NCBI GenBank assembly: GCA_910579495.1
Contig: CAJTVD010000041.1
Location: 20,163 to 34,648, forward strand
Source of the DNA: an uncultured Lachnospiraceae bacterium
GTDB taxonomy: Bacteria; Bacillota; Clostridia; Lachnospirales; Lachnospiraceae
Direction: 5' to 3'
DNA: 14,486 nt
Shown here: in pieces, positions 6,910 to 13,797 of the stretch
How positions within the stretch are numbered: the stretch's first letter is position 1
How the letters are laid out: each line of letters starts with the position of its first letter
Notes under the pieces: generated by a model
What the model saw: the letters and a program-made list of their open reading frames with translations, nothing else
Databases searched by the model: none
What the model was told of the DNA's origin: nothing
Translations under genes and position numbers: made by a program

Positions 6910-6964
6910 TATCCCGTAAACAGGCTTTTGGCGTACCCGCCTGGTAAAATTGGAGGAATTGGAA

Positions 6965-7714
6965 ATGTTGAGAGAAGAATACCCTTATTTATATGAAACC
7001 CATATGCATACCAGTGAAAGCAGCGCCTGCGCCCACAACACAGGCAAGGAGATGGCCCAGGCAGCAAAAGACGCAGGATACACAGGCATCATCATCACTA
7101 ACCATAACTGGTATGGCAACCATTGCATTGACCCTGGCCTTTGCTGGGGGGAATGGGTGGGGCAGTTTGCCAGAGGCTATGAAAGTGCCAGGGAGTGGGG
7201 AGGACGTATTGGCCTGGATGTGTTTTTTGGATACGAATCCTGCTATAATGGCACAGAGTTTCTGGTTTACGGAGTGGACAAACACTGGCTCATTGCCCAC
7301 CCCCAGATTAAAGATGCGTCCATTAAGGAACAGCGGCGTATGGTGCGGGAAGCCGGGGGGATGGTAATCCATGCCCATCCTTACAGGGAAGCTGGCTATA
7401 TTCCAAAGGTACGCCTTTTCCCGGAGGATGTGGACGGTGTGGAGGGGATAAACGCCACCCATTCATCCAGCAAAAGCACAGGACATCACAACCCGGAATT
7501 TGACAGGATGGCAGTGGGCTATGCAAGGGAGAACCGCCTCCCCATTACAGCAGGCTCTGATGTACATTCTGTGCGGCTTTTCGGGGGCGGGATGGCGTTC
7601 AAAAGAAAGCTCTGTTCTGTGGAGGATTATTGCCAGGCAGTCCTGGGCGGGGAGGATTATCTTTTGACCAATGGCGACCAATGGTTTGACAAATACGGGG
7701 AAGTGGTGGAATAA
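6965..7714 (+). CDS. PHP-domain metal-dependent phosphoesterase
   Basis: The PHP fold uses a cluster of histidines and aspartates to bind two or three metals and hydrolyse phosphoesters. This 249-residue protein shows the motifs in order: ETHMHTSESS (His13, His15), ITNHNW (His47), VIHAHPYR (His136, His138) and GSDVHS (Asp199, His201). The length fits stand-alone PHP phosphatases rather than the polymerase-linked domain. The frame can be read from a TTG at 6950, but GGAGGA at 6952-6957 sits 8 nt before the ATG at 6965, which decides the start. Candidate substrates in the family include histidinol phosphate and nucleotide mono- or bisphosphates; there are no histidine biosynthesis genes nearby, so the substrate is open. 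sigH follows after 27 nt, so the two are probably co-transcribed. Confidence 0.88.
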   Translation: MLREEYPYLYETHMHTSESSACAHNTGKEMAQAAKDAGYTGIIITNHNWYGNHCIDPGLCWGEWVGQFARGYESAREWGGRIGLDVFFGYESCYNGTEFLVYGVDKHWLIAHPQIKDASIKEQRRMVREAGGMVIHAHPYREAGYIPKVRLFPEDVDGVEGINATHSSSKSTGHHNPEFDRMAVGYARENRLPITAGSDVHSVRLFGGGMAFKRKLCSVEDYCQAVLGGEDYLLTNGDQWFDKYGEVVE

Positions 7715-7741
7715 TGTGGGGAAGGTTAAGGAAAGGAAACA

Positions 7742-8386
7742 ATGGATAAAGATTATGAAAAGTGGGGGGATGAAGAGCTGATCGTGCGCCTTCGGGACGG
7801 GGAAGCTTCCATAACCGATTATATTATGGATAAATATAAAAACCTGGTGCGCAGCAAAGCAAAATCCATGTATATTCTTGGGGCGGACAGGGAGGACTTG
7901 ATCCAGGAAGGGATGATTGGCCTTTTCAAGGCAATAAGGGATTATGACACAGGACGGGACGCAAGTTTCTTTACTTTTGCGGACCTGTGTGTGTCCCGGC
8001 AGATGTATACGGCGGTACAGGCAGCCGGGAGGCAAAAGCATATGCCCCTTAACACTTACATTTCCCTTTATACAGGGGGAAATGAAAACGACGGCACAGG
8101 GGAGGAAGAGTGGAAGCTGATTGACAGTGTGGCGTCCGTTTCCGGCAAAAACCCGGAGGAGCTTTTGATTGACAGGGAGAATGTGGAGATCCTGGAAAAA
8201 ATCATAGAAAAGGAGCTTAGCAGTTTTGAAAAGCAGGTACTGGACCTGTATCTTACCGGGATGAAATACAGCCAGATTGCCAAGGTCCTTGGAAGGGATG
8301 ATAAGTCCACGGATAACGCTCTCCAGAGAATCAAATCCAAATTGAAAAGGGCAATGTGCCAGGAAAGAAGGTGCAAAAAAAATTGA
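7742..8386 (+). CDS. sigH: RNA polymerase sigma-H factor (Spo0H type)
   Basis: SigH directs transcription at the onset of sporulation and stationary phase; in Bacillus its targets include spo0A and spoIIA. The 214-residue product aligns well to B. subtilis SigH from memory: NLVRSKAKSMYILGADREDL followed by IQEGMIGLFKAIRDYD (region 2, about 34-69), a conserved RQKHMPLNTYISL at about 97-111, a short variable acidic linker, and region 4 (about 160-208; SFEKQVLDLYLTG, then KSTDNALQRIKSKLKRAM). The RBS is AAGGAAAGG 5-6 nt before the ATG. The gene follows the PHP gene and precedes tRNA-Gly, whereas in Bacillus sigH lies in the rlmB-yacP-rpmG-secE-nusG region. No terminator separates it from the tRNA promoter, so read-through is possible. 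Confidence 0.93.
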   Translation: MDKDYEKWGDEELIVRLRDGEASITDYIMDKYKNLVRSKAKSMYILGADREDLIQEGMIGLFKAIRDYDTGRDASFFTFADLCVSRQMYTAVQAAGRQKHMPLNTYISLYTGGNENDGTGEEEWKLIDSVASVSGKNPEELLIDRENVEILEKIIEKELSSFEKQVLDLYLTGMKYSQIAKVLGRDDKSTDNALQRIKSKLKRAMCQERRCKKN

Positions 8387-8394
8387 AAAAATTG

Positions 8395-8423
8395 TTGACA
8401 AATATGGAGATATGTAGTATAGT
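8395..8423 (+). promoter_or_regulatory. Near-consensus sigma-A promoter of tRNA-Gly
   Basis: A perfect TTGACA is followed by 17 bp and TATAGT (five of six). It starts 8 nt after the sigH stop and 66 nt before the tRNA. Confidence 0.85.
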
Positions 8424-8460
8424 AATATTTGTCCAAGGGACATAGAGAAATAATAAAAAT

Positions 8461-8533
8461 GCGCGAGTGGCTCAGTTGGTGGAGCGCGACCTTGCCAAGG
8501 TCGAGGCCGCGGGTTCGAGTCCCGTCTCGCGCT
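8461..8533 (+). tRNA. tRNA-Gly (anticodon GCC)
   Basis: The 73-nt sequence folds as a full cloverleaf. The acceptor stem is GCGCGAG / CTCGCGC, the D stem GCTC / GAGC, the anticodon stem CGACC / GGTCG with loop TTGCCAA (anticodon GCC at 8494-8496), and the T arm GCGGG-TTCGAGT-CCCGT. The discriminator is T, usual for bacterial glycine tRNAs. The CCA end is not encoded, so it is added after transcription. The gene has its own promoter and terminator, and a tyrosine-recombinase remnant begins about 100 nt downstream. Confidence 0.97.
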
Positions 8534-8545
8534 CTTTGAAAAAGT

Positions 8546-8583
8546 ACGGAAATGTTGATAAATACAGCATTTCCGTTATTTTT
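8546..8583 (+). terminator. Intrinsic terminator after tRNA-Gly
   Basis: ACGGAAATGTTG pairs with CAGCATTTCCGT (12 bp, one G-U) around a 7-nt loop, followed by TATTTTTA. It lies 12 nt after the tRNA. Confidence 0.82.
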
Positions 8584-8630
8584 ATGTGCCTACAATTTGA
8601 TAGACAGTTGTAGACAGTACTTTAGTACCG

Positions 8631-8774
8631 TTACAATGCCTTTGTTATGAGGTTATAGGTTTCTTTTTCCGACAATGGATTATATATGTATTCAAGAGTT
8701 GTTGAAAGATTGCTGTGCCCTAGCATCTCCCTGATACAATCCAGAGGAACACCGTTCGCATTCAGATTGCTTGC
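8631..8774 (-). pseudogene. C-terminal remnant of a tyrosine recombinase (phage/ICE integrase)
   Basis: Read on the minus strand, this stretch gives 47 residues and a stop: ASNLNANGVPLDCIREMLGH, then SNLSTTLEYIYNPLSEKETY, then NLITKAL. This is the end of the catalytic domain of a tyrosine recombinase: LGHSNLSTTLEY carries the conserved LGH box and the nucleophilic tyrosine, and the preceding NGVPLDCIREM helix is typical of the family. The homology stops abruptly before ASNL: the expected RHTF box is replaced by unrelated FIID, and the frame closes at a TAG at about 8810. The catalytic arginines, lysine and the core-binding and arm-binding domains are gone, so it cannot be active. Its place just downstream of a tRNA gene, reading towards it, is the classic position of an integrase at an integrated element's left end. 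Confidence 0.8.
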
Positions 8775-8942
8775 ATCAATTATGAAAGAAATTGAAAAAT
8801 TAAGGTTGCCCTATGGCGTATCGCTTCGCTTGCCCCTTGGCACGCTATGTTCTCACCAATATGGCCTCCATTGGCTACATATTCTATTTAAGGAGTCTTC
8901 ATGAGAAATTTGATGGGAACGCCAGTGTGCCCGGATAAGAAA
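8775..8942. other. Degenerate stretch between recombinase remnant and phased repeats
   Basis: No ORF here is convincing on either strand. It contains a GC-rich stem-loop (TATGGCGT at 8812-8819 pairing with ACGCTATG at 8842-8849, one or two G-U pairs, 22-nt loop) in an otherwise AT-rich setting. Short open frames on both strands show no recognisable family. It is probably debris of the element that left the recombinase fragment. Confidence 0.4.
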
Positions 8943-8986
8943 ATGATGCAACTATGATGCAAAAATGATGCTTTTATGATGGAGAG
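8943..8986 (+). repeat. Four direct repeats with exact 11-bp period (ATGATG boxes)
   Basis: ATGATG occurs at 8943, 8954, 8965 and 8976. The first three copies share ATGATGC and the first two ATGATGCAA. The exact 11-bp spacing places all boxes on the same face of the helix. Such arrays bind proteins: recombinase arm-type sites and plasmid iterons are examples. The nearby recombinase remnant favours arm-type sites, but this is inference. Confidence 0.65.
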
Positions 8987-9096
8987 GGCATGTAAAATAA
9001 ATATGGCATTGGTGGAAAAGGATGCGGTGCAAGGCATTCTTTTTTTATTCAAGTATACAAAGGCAGAATGGGTGTAAATGGGAGGGGTGTTCTTTG
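8987..9096. other. Gap before the LRR gene
   Basis: I see no clear promoter here. TATACA at 9054-9059 has no matching -35 at 16-18 bp. The RBS GGAGGGG of the next gene lies at 9081-9087. Confidence 0.3.
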
Positions 9097-12000
9097 ATGA
9101 AGCTGGCAGGAAGCAGTGAAGAAAGAAGCAGGGCGTGGAAGGGGATAAGATTTCTGGAGGCGTTGCTTGGGGCTGTGGCGGTGATAGCGGCGGCGGTAGC
9201 TGGCAGCGTATTTCTGGTTTGCAGGGCGATGCCGGAAGCCGCGGGCTTTTTTGCCTGGGGAGACGGGTATTATAGAATCTACACGGCAAGGGACTACAAA
9301 AGGTTCTGGGAGCTTGCCAAAGAAAAACCCCAGATAAAAGGCAGGCTGATGTCAGATATCTATCTGAACAATGTTGCAAATTATGAAAAATGGGAAACCG
9401 CACCGCCTTCCGGGGAAGTGGTTAAAATAGATAATTTTTACGGGGTTTTTGACGGAAACGGGCATACGGTTTATGGGCTGTACAGTGTCTACGGCTATGG
9501 GCTGGTAAAGGAAAACGGGGGAGAAATCTATGACCTTTCTATCAGAAAATCCCTGATAAAGGGCGGCGCAGAGGTGGGAGGCTTTTGCCAGAGCAATATT
9601 TCCACCATCAGCGGCTGTGTTTTTGGCGGGACCCTTGCTGCCAATAAAGGGGTGATAATTAGGGACGAAAAAAGGGCAGGCGGTATCTGCGCCGTTAACA
9701 GCGGGAAAATAGAAAAGTGCGGATATGAGGGCAGGATGGCGATGAACCCTGGCTGGAACCAGGAAGGGACCCGCGGGGGCATTAGCGGGTGTAATGTGTG
9801 GTGCGGGGAAATTATTGGCTGCTATAACCTTTCCTACAGGGATACCAGCCCTGGGGAAGGAAGTTACTACGCCATAACGGGAGGTACTGCCCAGGATTGC
9901 TATTGCCTTAGGAATTCCTGCTGGAAGATTCCAAAAGAGGGGGTGAGGGAGTTAGAAAGGGAGCAGGTTGTATACCTTTCCGCCCTCCTTAAGGGGGATC
10001 TTTTCCAGCTATACTGGCGGGAGGGGCATTTGCCGGAATGTTATGGGCAGCTGGAAGAAATGGGGCGTGCCCTGAAGGCGGCGGGAGGGCAGCCCAAAGG
10101 CCAGGCGGAAGGTTTACAGGTGAAACTTCCCTGGGAGCTGGCGGGGGCTCTGGCAGACGGGGAGCCTGGGCCTTTAGGGGCGGGAACACCCTGGGGAGGC
10201 CAGACGGCTTTTTCGGTTGGCTATTCCAGCCCGGTAAGGGGACAGATGCAGGAGGGCCTGGCTGTGAGGAATTTCCTTCTGGATGAGCGGGCAGAGGGGT
10301 TTATCAAATTGCTTATGGCACTTAACCTGGACAAAGGGGCTTTGCTGCCAGTGGAAGGGGTTGCCGGGAGCAGGGGGGATTTATCTTCCGCCGTCTGGTT
10401 TACAGCGGGGGAGGAGAGGATAAAGCTTGGCCGTTACCCCCAGGAATTTTTGGGTTCTGGGGCGGGGATAAATATTGACTATGAAGCTTTGTGGAAGGCC
10501 TGCGGCAATATATTGGGTAAGGGGGCGGAGAGTTTTACTCACGCCACCTGGCATATTAACTATGGCAGCTGGGAAACGGAACCCGCTTTTCTGGTTTTGT
10601 ACACCACCGATGAAGGCGCCTTAGGGCTTTTTTATGTGGCGGATGGCCAGATTTACCAGGCAGAAGCCGGAAACAGGGGAGAAAGGGATGGTATCAGAAA
10701 GATCAGGGAACTGGTCAAGGGGTTAGAAGAGCCTGGGGTGGAGGAAGAGGTTATAGCAGAGGCTTCCGGGAATGCCTTGTGGACAGCGCTGTTTTGCAGC
10801 CTATGGCAGGATGGGATGCCTGGGGACGGCCTGAGCTGGCGTGATATCAATATGCGGAAGGAAATTTACCGGGAATGCAGCTGTTCTGGCATGGAGATCC
10901 CTGCCGTAGAGGATATCGTAGGGCTGGAGGCGCTGGAGGTGAAAGGGGCAGTGGGAACCTTTGAGGATTTAAAAAAGCTTCCCAAATTGGCAGCCCTTTC
11001 AGTGGAAGGCGGCGAAAGCAACATTGACCTCACCCAGGATATGGTCCCGGCATTGCGGGAACTGTATCTGAAAAACGCCGCTGGCGTTTCCATGGATTTT
11101 GTAAAAGAATTGCCCCAGCTTACCATTTTGGGGGTGGTCAACTGTGAACTGGAGGATATTTCTTTTCTGGAAGGGCTCCCGGAGCTTACGGAAATCACGT
11201 TCTACAGCAATCAGATTAAGGATATTTCCCCATTAACAAACTGCCGGAAGCTGCAGGTGCTTTCCCTGGCATATAATGTGGTGGAGGATATCAGCCCTCT
11301 GGCGGCTTTGGCAAATCTTAAAGAAGTGGGGCTGCAGGGAAACCGGCTGACGGATATAAAACCCCTGGAAAATTTAAAGGATATGGAAAGGCTGAACCTG
11401 TCCGTCAATGGGATTACGGATTTATCCCCGCTAAAAGGCATGGAAGGGCTTAAGGCCCTTGGGGCAGCGGACAACCAGATTAAGGATATTACGCCTCTTG
11501 AAGGAATGGAGGAAATGTATAACCTGGAGCTTGCTTACAACCAGATAGTTGATATCAGCCCTCTTAAAGGCATGGCCAAGATGGAATATCTGGGGCTCCA
11601 AAGTAATGAAATTATGGATTTCCAGCCAATCATGGGTATGGAAAAACTGTATTCCCTTTCCGTGGCGGGAAATCCCATACAGGATATTGGGGAAAAGCTT
11701 TTTGTACCATGGCTCTTTATGGGGCATACCTATCCTTTGGGCGAGGGAGAGCTGAATAAGGCGCAGGGCTGCCTGGACCTGTATTATCCGGGGCAGGGCA
11801 TTATAGCCCATGATTTTGCCTGGGGGGATTTAAATGGCGATGGCATAGAGGACTTGGCGGTTGCAGGGCTTGTGGGCTGGGAAGAGGACAACCAATGGTC
11901 AGGGGACCGTTTTGTGTATCCATTTATCAGCCGGGGGGACGGAACCTTTTATGCCCTGGAAGCCCTGGAGGCCCTGGGGCCTGGCTCAGGAGGCGTTTAT

Positions 12001-12750
12001 GGGGATCCTTACTGCGGGATGCTGATTACCGGACAGAGGCTGGCCGTGCAGGTTTACGGCGGAAGTAACTGGCGGTGGGGAAGCCTGAAGATTTATGAGT
12101 ACCAGGAAGGACAGATGGAGGAAAAATGGCAGCTTGATATTGACCATTTTGTATATAATTCCGGAATGGATATGGATGTGTATGACAGGGAAGGGAACAG
12201 GAGCTGGCAGTATGTGGCGGTGGGAGAGCAGGAAGAGCATAAAGAGCTTCTTCTGGTCCATGAAGATACAGGGGACCGGAATTCCCTGAAGGAAGAACTG
12301 GACCGCAGGCTGGGGAATTTTGCGGCGGATAAAGCATTGGAACTGCCAGAGATTGCCGGGGCCGCGCCTGACCTGGATGGCTGGTATGATTACCGGATTA
12401 ACGATTACCAGGCGGCAAAGGATCCTTCCTGGGTGCTGGCCCAGGCGGCTGGGGAATTCTTAGGGCAGGCGGAGCCGCTTCCCATACCTGAGTATACCTC
12501 AACAGAAATTAAGGAGAGCTATGAAAAACTCATTGGCGTGGAACTGCCGGGGGAATTTTATATCGGCCTGCTTCTGGGGGAGCCTGTGCTGTTGCAGTAT
12601 AATAGCTGCACCGGGCAGCCGGATGGCAGTTATGTCCATGAAATTTTTGTGAAAAAGCCGGAGGGGGACTTTTGGGCATGGGATAAGACGGTATATTATT
12701 ATGAAGATACAGAAGCTTTTGAGCTGCGTGGAACGGTACCATTTGAATAG
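9097..12750 (+). CDS. Large membrane-anchored leucine-rich-repeat protein, unknown function
   Basis: The product has 1217 residues from the ATG at 9097, chosen because GGAGGGG precedes it by about 10 nt; the frame is open from 9022 but that start lacks an RBS. A hydrophobic segment at about 19-42 follows a charged N-terminus and lacks a proper lipobox (FLVC), so it is likely a signal anchor with the body outside the cell. Residues about 155-235 hold glycine-rich GLUG-like repeats (GGFCQSNISTISGCVFGG). At about 620-860 lie internalin-type 22-residue LRRs, e.g. LTEITFYSNQIKDISPL and LQVLSLAYNVVEDISPL, seven or eight regular copies plus divergent ones. DLNGDGIEDLAV at 911-922 is a calcium-loop/FG-GAP-like motif. 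No sorting motif is seen at the C-terminus. LRRs bind proteins, so an adhesive or sensing surface role is plausible but unproven. It neighbours the recombinase scar. Confidence 0.85.
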   Translation: MKLAGSSEERSRAWKGIRFLEALLGAVAVIAAAVAGSVFLVCRAMPEAAGFFAWGDGYYRIYTARDYKRFWELAKEKPQIKGRLMSDIYLNNVANYEKWETAPPSGEVVKIDNFYGVFDGNGHTVYGLYSVYGYGLVKENGGEIYDLSIRKSLIKGGAEVGGFCQSNISTISGCVFGGTLAANKGVIIRDEKRAGGICAVNSGKIEKCGYEGRMAMNPGWNQEGTRGGISGCNVWCGEIIGCYNLSYRDTSPGEGSYYAITGGTAQDCYCLRNSCWKIPKEGVRELEREQVVYLSALLKGDLFQLYWREGHLPECYGQLEEMGRALKAAGGQPKGQAEGLQVKLPWELAGALADGEPGPLGAGTPWGGQTAFSVGYSSPVRGQMQEGLAVRNFLLDERAEGFIKLLMALNLDKGALLPVEGVAGSRGDLSSAVWFTAGEERIKLGRYPQEFLGSGAGINIDYEALWKACGNILGKGAESFTHATWHINYGSWETEPAFLVLYTTDEGALGLFYVADGQIYQAEAGNRGERDGIRKIRELVKGLEEPGVEEEVIAEASGNALWTALFCSLWQDGMPGDGLSWRDINMRKEIYRECSCSGMEIPAVEDIVGLEALEVKGAVGTFEDLKKLPKLAALSVEGGESNIDLTQDMVPALRELYLKNAAGVSMDFVKELPQLTILGVVNCELEDISFLEGLPELTEITFYSNQIKDISPLTNCRKLQVLSLAYNVVEDISPLAALANLKEVGLQGNRLTDIKPLENLKDMERLNLSVNGITDLSPLKGMEGLKALGAADNQIKDITPLEGMEEMYNLELAYNQIVDISPLKGMAKMEYLGLQSNEIMDFQPIMGMEKLYSLSVAGNPIQDIGEKLFVPWLFMGHTYPLGEGELNKAQGCLDLYYPGQGIIAHDFAWGDLNGDGIEDLAVAGLVGWEEDNQWSGDRFVYPFISRGDGTFYALEALEALGPGSGGVYGDPYCGMLITGQRLAVQVYGGSNWRWGSLKIYEYQEGQMEEKWQLDIDHFVYNSGMDMDVYDREGNRSWQYVAVGEQEEHKELLLVHEDTGDRNSLKEELDRRLGNFAADKALELPEIAGAAPDLDGWYDYRINDYQAAKDPSWVLAQAAGEFLGQAEPLPIPEYTSTEIKESYEKLIGVELPGEFYIGLLLGEPVLLQYNSCTGQPDGSYVHEIFVKKPEGDFWAWDKTVYYYEDTEAFELRGTVPFE
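11155..11690 (+). repeat. Leucine-rich-repeat coding block
   Basis: This segment encodes the regular internalin-type repeats with a period of about 66 nt. The consensus is LxxLxLxxNxIxDISPLxxL; the recurring DISPL or DIxPL is visible in almost every unit. The DNA copies have diverged, so the repeats are old. Confidence 0.85.
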
Positions 12751-12978
12751 AAAACGGAACAGTTGGTTATGAAAATTTAATTTTTTACATTAATGACGGG
12801 TGTGGAAGGATGTGGTATGATAGGAGAGTAGCGTTGGAACAGCCCGGCGTTTACAATCAGGAGAGATTACAGGGATGCAGACGCTGAAGGGATTGCCGCC
12901 TGCTTTACAGAATGAATAGACCAAGGAATGAAACAGAATGATGGATGTGTTTGTTACGGAAGAAAGGATAGATAGTTT
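12751..12978. other. Intergenic region after the LRR gene
   Basis: No terminator with a solid stem is visible after the LRR stop; the AAAATT-T-AATTTT sequence at about 12772 is too tight to fold. Tiny ORFs such as the 14-codon one from 12875 are not convincing. A possible promoter lies at 12793-12821. Confidence 0.4.
12793..12821 (+). promoter_or_regulatory. Possible promoter for the small ORF and HD gene
   Basis: ATGACG (four of six to TTGACA) and TATGAT (five of six to TATAAT) are separated by exactly 17 bp. It would give a leader of about 150 nt to the 46-codon ORF. Confidence 0.4.
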
Positions 12979-13119
12979 ATGTATACAGGAAGTTATATTG
13001 ATGAGGATGCCAAAAGGGAAAGACAGAAAGTATTGAAAGCATGCCGGTTTATTTTGTGGGTGCTGATGATTGGGGTATCTATTTTCCTGGCATCACAGTC
13101 ACTGGTAATAACAGGATAA
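12979..13119 (+). CDS. Putative small single-pass membrane protein, 46 residues
   Basis: The ORF starts MYTGSYIDEDAKRERQKVLK and continues with a hydrophobic segment of about 20 residues (FILWVLMIGVSIFLA) before a short polar end (SQSLVITG). This gives a charged cytoplasmic N-terminus and one membrane helix near the C-terminus. An AGAAAGGA sequence lies 10 nt before the ATG. The stop is 59 nt before the HD gene, so the two may share a transcript. I do not recognise a family. The clean charged-then-hydrophobic layout supports a real gene, but at this length chance cannot be excluded. Confidence 0.5.
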   Translation: MYTGSYIDEDAKRERQKVLKACRFILWVLMIGVSIFLASQSLVITG

Positions 13120-13123
13120 TAAA

Positions 13124-13157
13124 TTACGGAACTGGAAAAGAGGTTACGGAACTGGAA
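13124..13157 (+). repeat. 14-bp direct repeat before the HD gene
   Basis: TTACGGAACTGGAA occurs at 13124-13137 and again at 13144-13157, followed by a partial third ACTGGAA overlapping the end. It lies just before the HD gene RBS. It may be a small local duplication. Confidence 0.7.
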
Positions 13158-13178
13158 CTGGAATAGGAGAAACGGGAA

Positions 13179-13763
13179 ATGGACAATACATTAACGAGAG
13201 AAGAAGCCTTTACACTGTTGAAGAAATATAATAAGGAGCCTTTCCATATTCAGCACGCCCTTACGGTGGAGGGTACTATGCGATGGTTTGCCCAGGAGAT
13301 GGGCTATGGGCAGGAAGTAGATTATTGGGGGAACACAGGGCTTTTGCATGATATTGATTTTGAACTTTACCCCCATCAGCACTGCCAGAAAGCGCCGGAG
13401 CTTTTAAGGGAGGGAGGTGCCTCGGAGGACATGGTCCGTTCTGTTTGTTCCCATGGCTACGGGCTTTGCAGCGATGTTGCGCCAGAGCATGAGATGGAAA
13501 AGGTTCTCTTTGCAGTGGACGAGCTCACCGGGCTGATCGGGGCGGCGGCGCTGATGCGCCCCTCCAAAAGTGTAATGGATATGGAGGTTTCCAGTATAAA
13601 AAAGAAATTCAAGGATAAACGGTTTGCCGCCGGATGCTCCCGGGAAGTGATCACCAAGGGGGCGGAAGCTTTAGGATGGGAGCTGGAGGATTTATTTAAA
13701 AAGACAATCCTTGCCATGCGTTCCTGCGAGAGACAGGTGCAGCAGGAATTGGATAACGCATAA
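13179..13763 (+). CDS. HD-domain (HDIG-type) phosphohydrolase family protein
   Basis: The 194-residue product has the HD metal-binding pattern: His26 (IQHALTVE), the His57-Asp58 doublet (GLLHDIDFE), His92 (CSHGYG) and Asp113 (AVDELTGLI). It matches small clostridial proteins usually labelled HDIG-domain or hydrolase. The family hydrolyses phosphoesters of nucleotides or related substrates with metal ions; the exact substrate is unknown. There is no membrane segment, so it should be cytoplasmic. The start follows AGGAGAAACGGGAA closely. It is convergent with the GNAT gene, with only 34 nt between the two stop codons. Confidence 0.88.
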   Translation: MDNTLTREEAFTLLKKYNKEPFHIQHALTVEGTMRWFAQEMGYGQEVDYWGNTGLLHDIDFELYPHQHCQKAPELLREGGASEDMVRSVCSHGYGLCSDVAPEHEMEKVLFAVDELTGLIGAAALMRPSKSVMDMEVSSIKKKFKDKRFAAGCSREVITKGAEALGWELEDLFKKTILAMRSCERQVQQELDNA

Positions 13764-13765
13764 GT

Positions 13766-13780
13766 GCCAGGTGCCCTGGC
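13766..13780. terminator. Small hairpin between convergent genes (weak terminator candidate)
   Basis: GCCAGG-TGC-CCTGGC forms a 6-bp stem, and AGCAGGA (13741-13747) could pair with TCCTGCT (13781-13787) around it. No T-run follows on either strand, so classical termination is doubtful. Confidence 0.3.
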
Positions 13781-13797
13781 TCCTGCTGCCCATAGTA

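Noticed and set aside
7463..8443. 326-codon minus-strand ORF over sigH
   Set aside because: It is antisense to the PHP and sigH genes and covers the tRNA promoter; the product resembles no family.
8686..8904. 72-codon plus-strand ORF
   Set aside because: It is antisense to the clear tyrosine-recombinase remnant and has no RBS.
9022..9096. Earlier ATG start for the LRR protein
   Set aside because: No RBS precedes 9022, and starting at 9097 places GGAGGGG and the signal anchor in the normal positions.
8888..9403. 171-codon minus-strand ORF
   Set aside because: It overlaps the phased repeats and the start of the LRR gene; no domain or RBS supports it.
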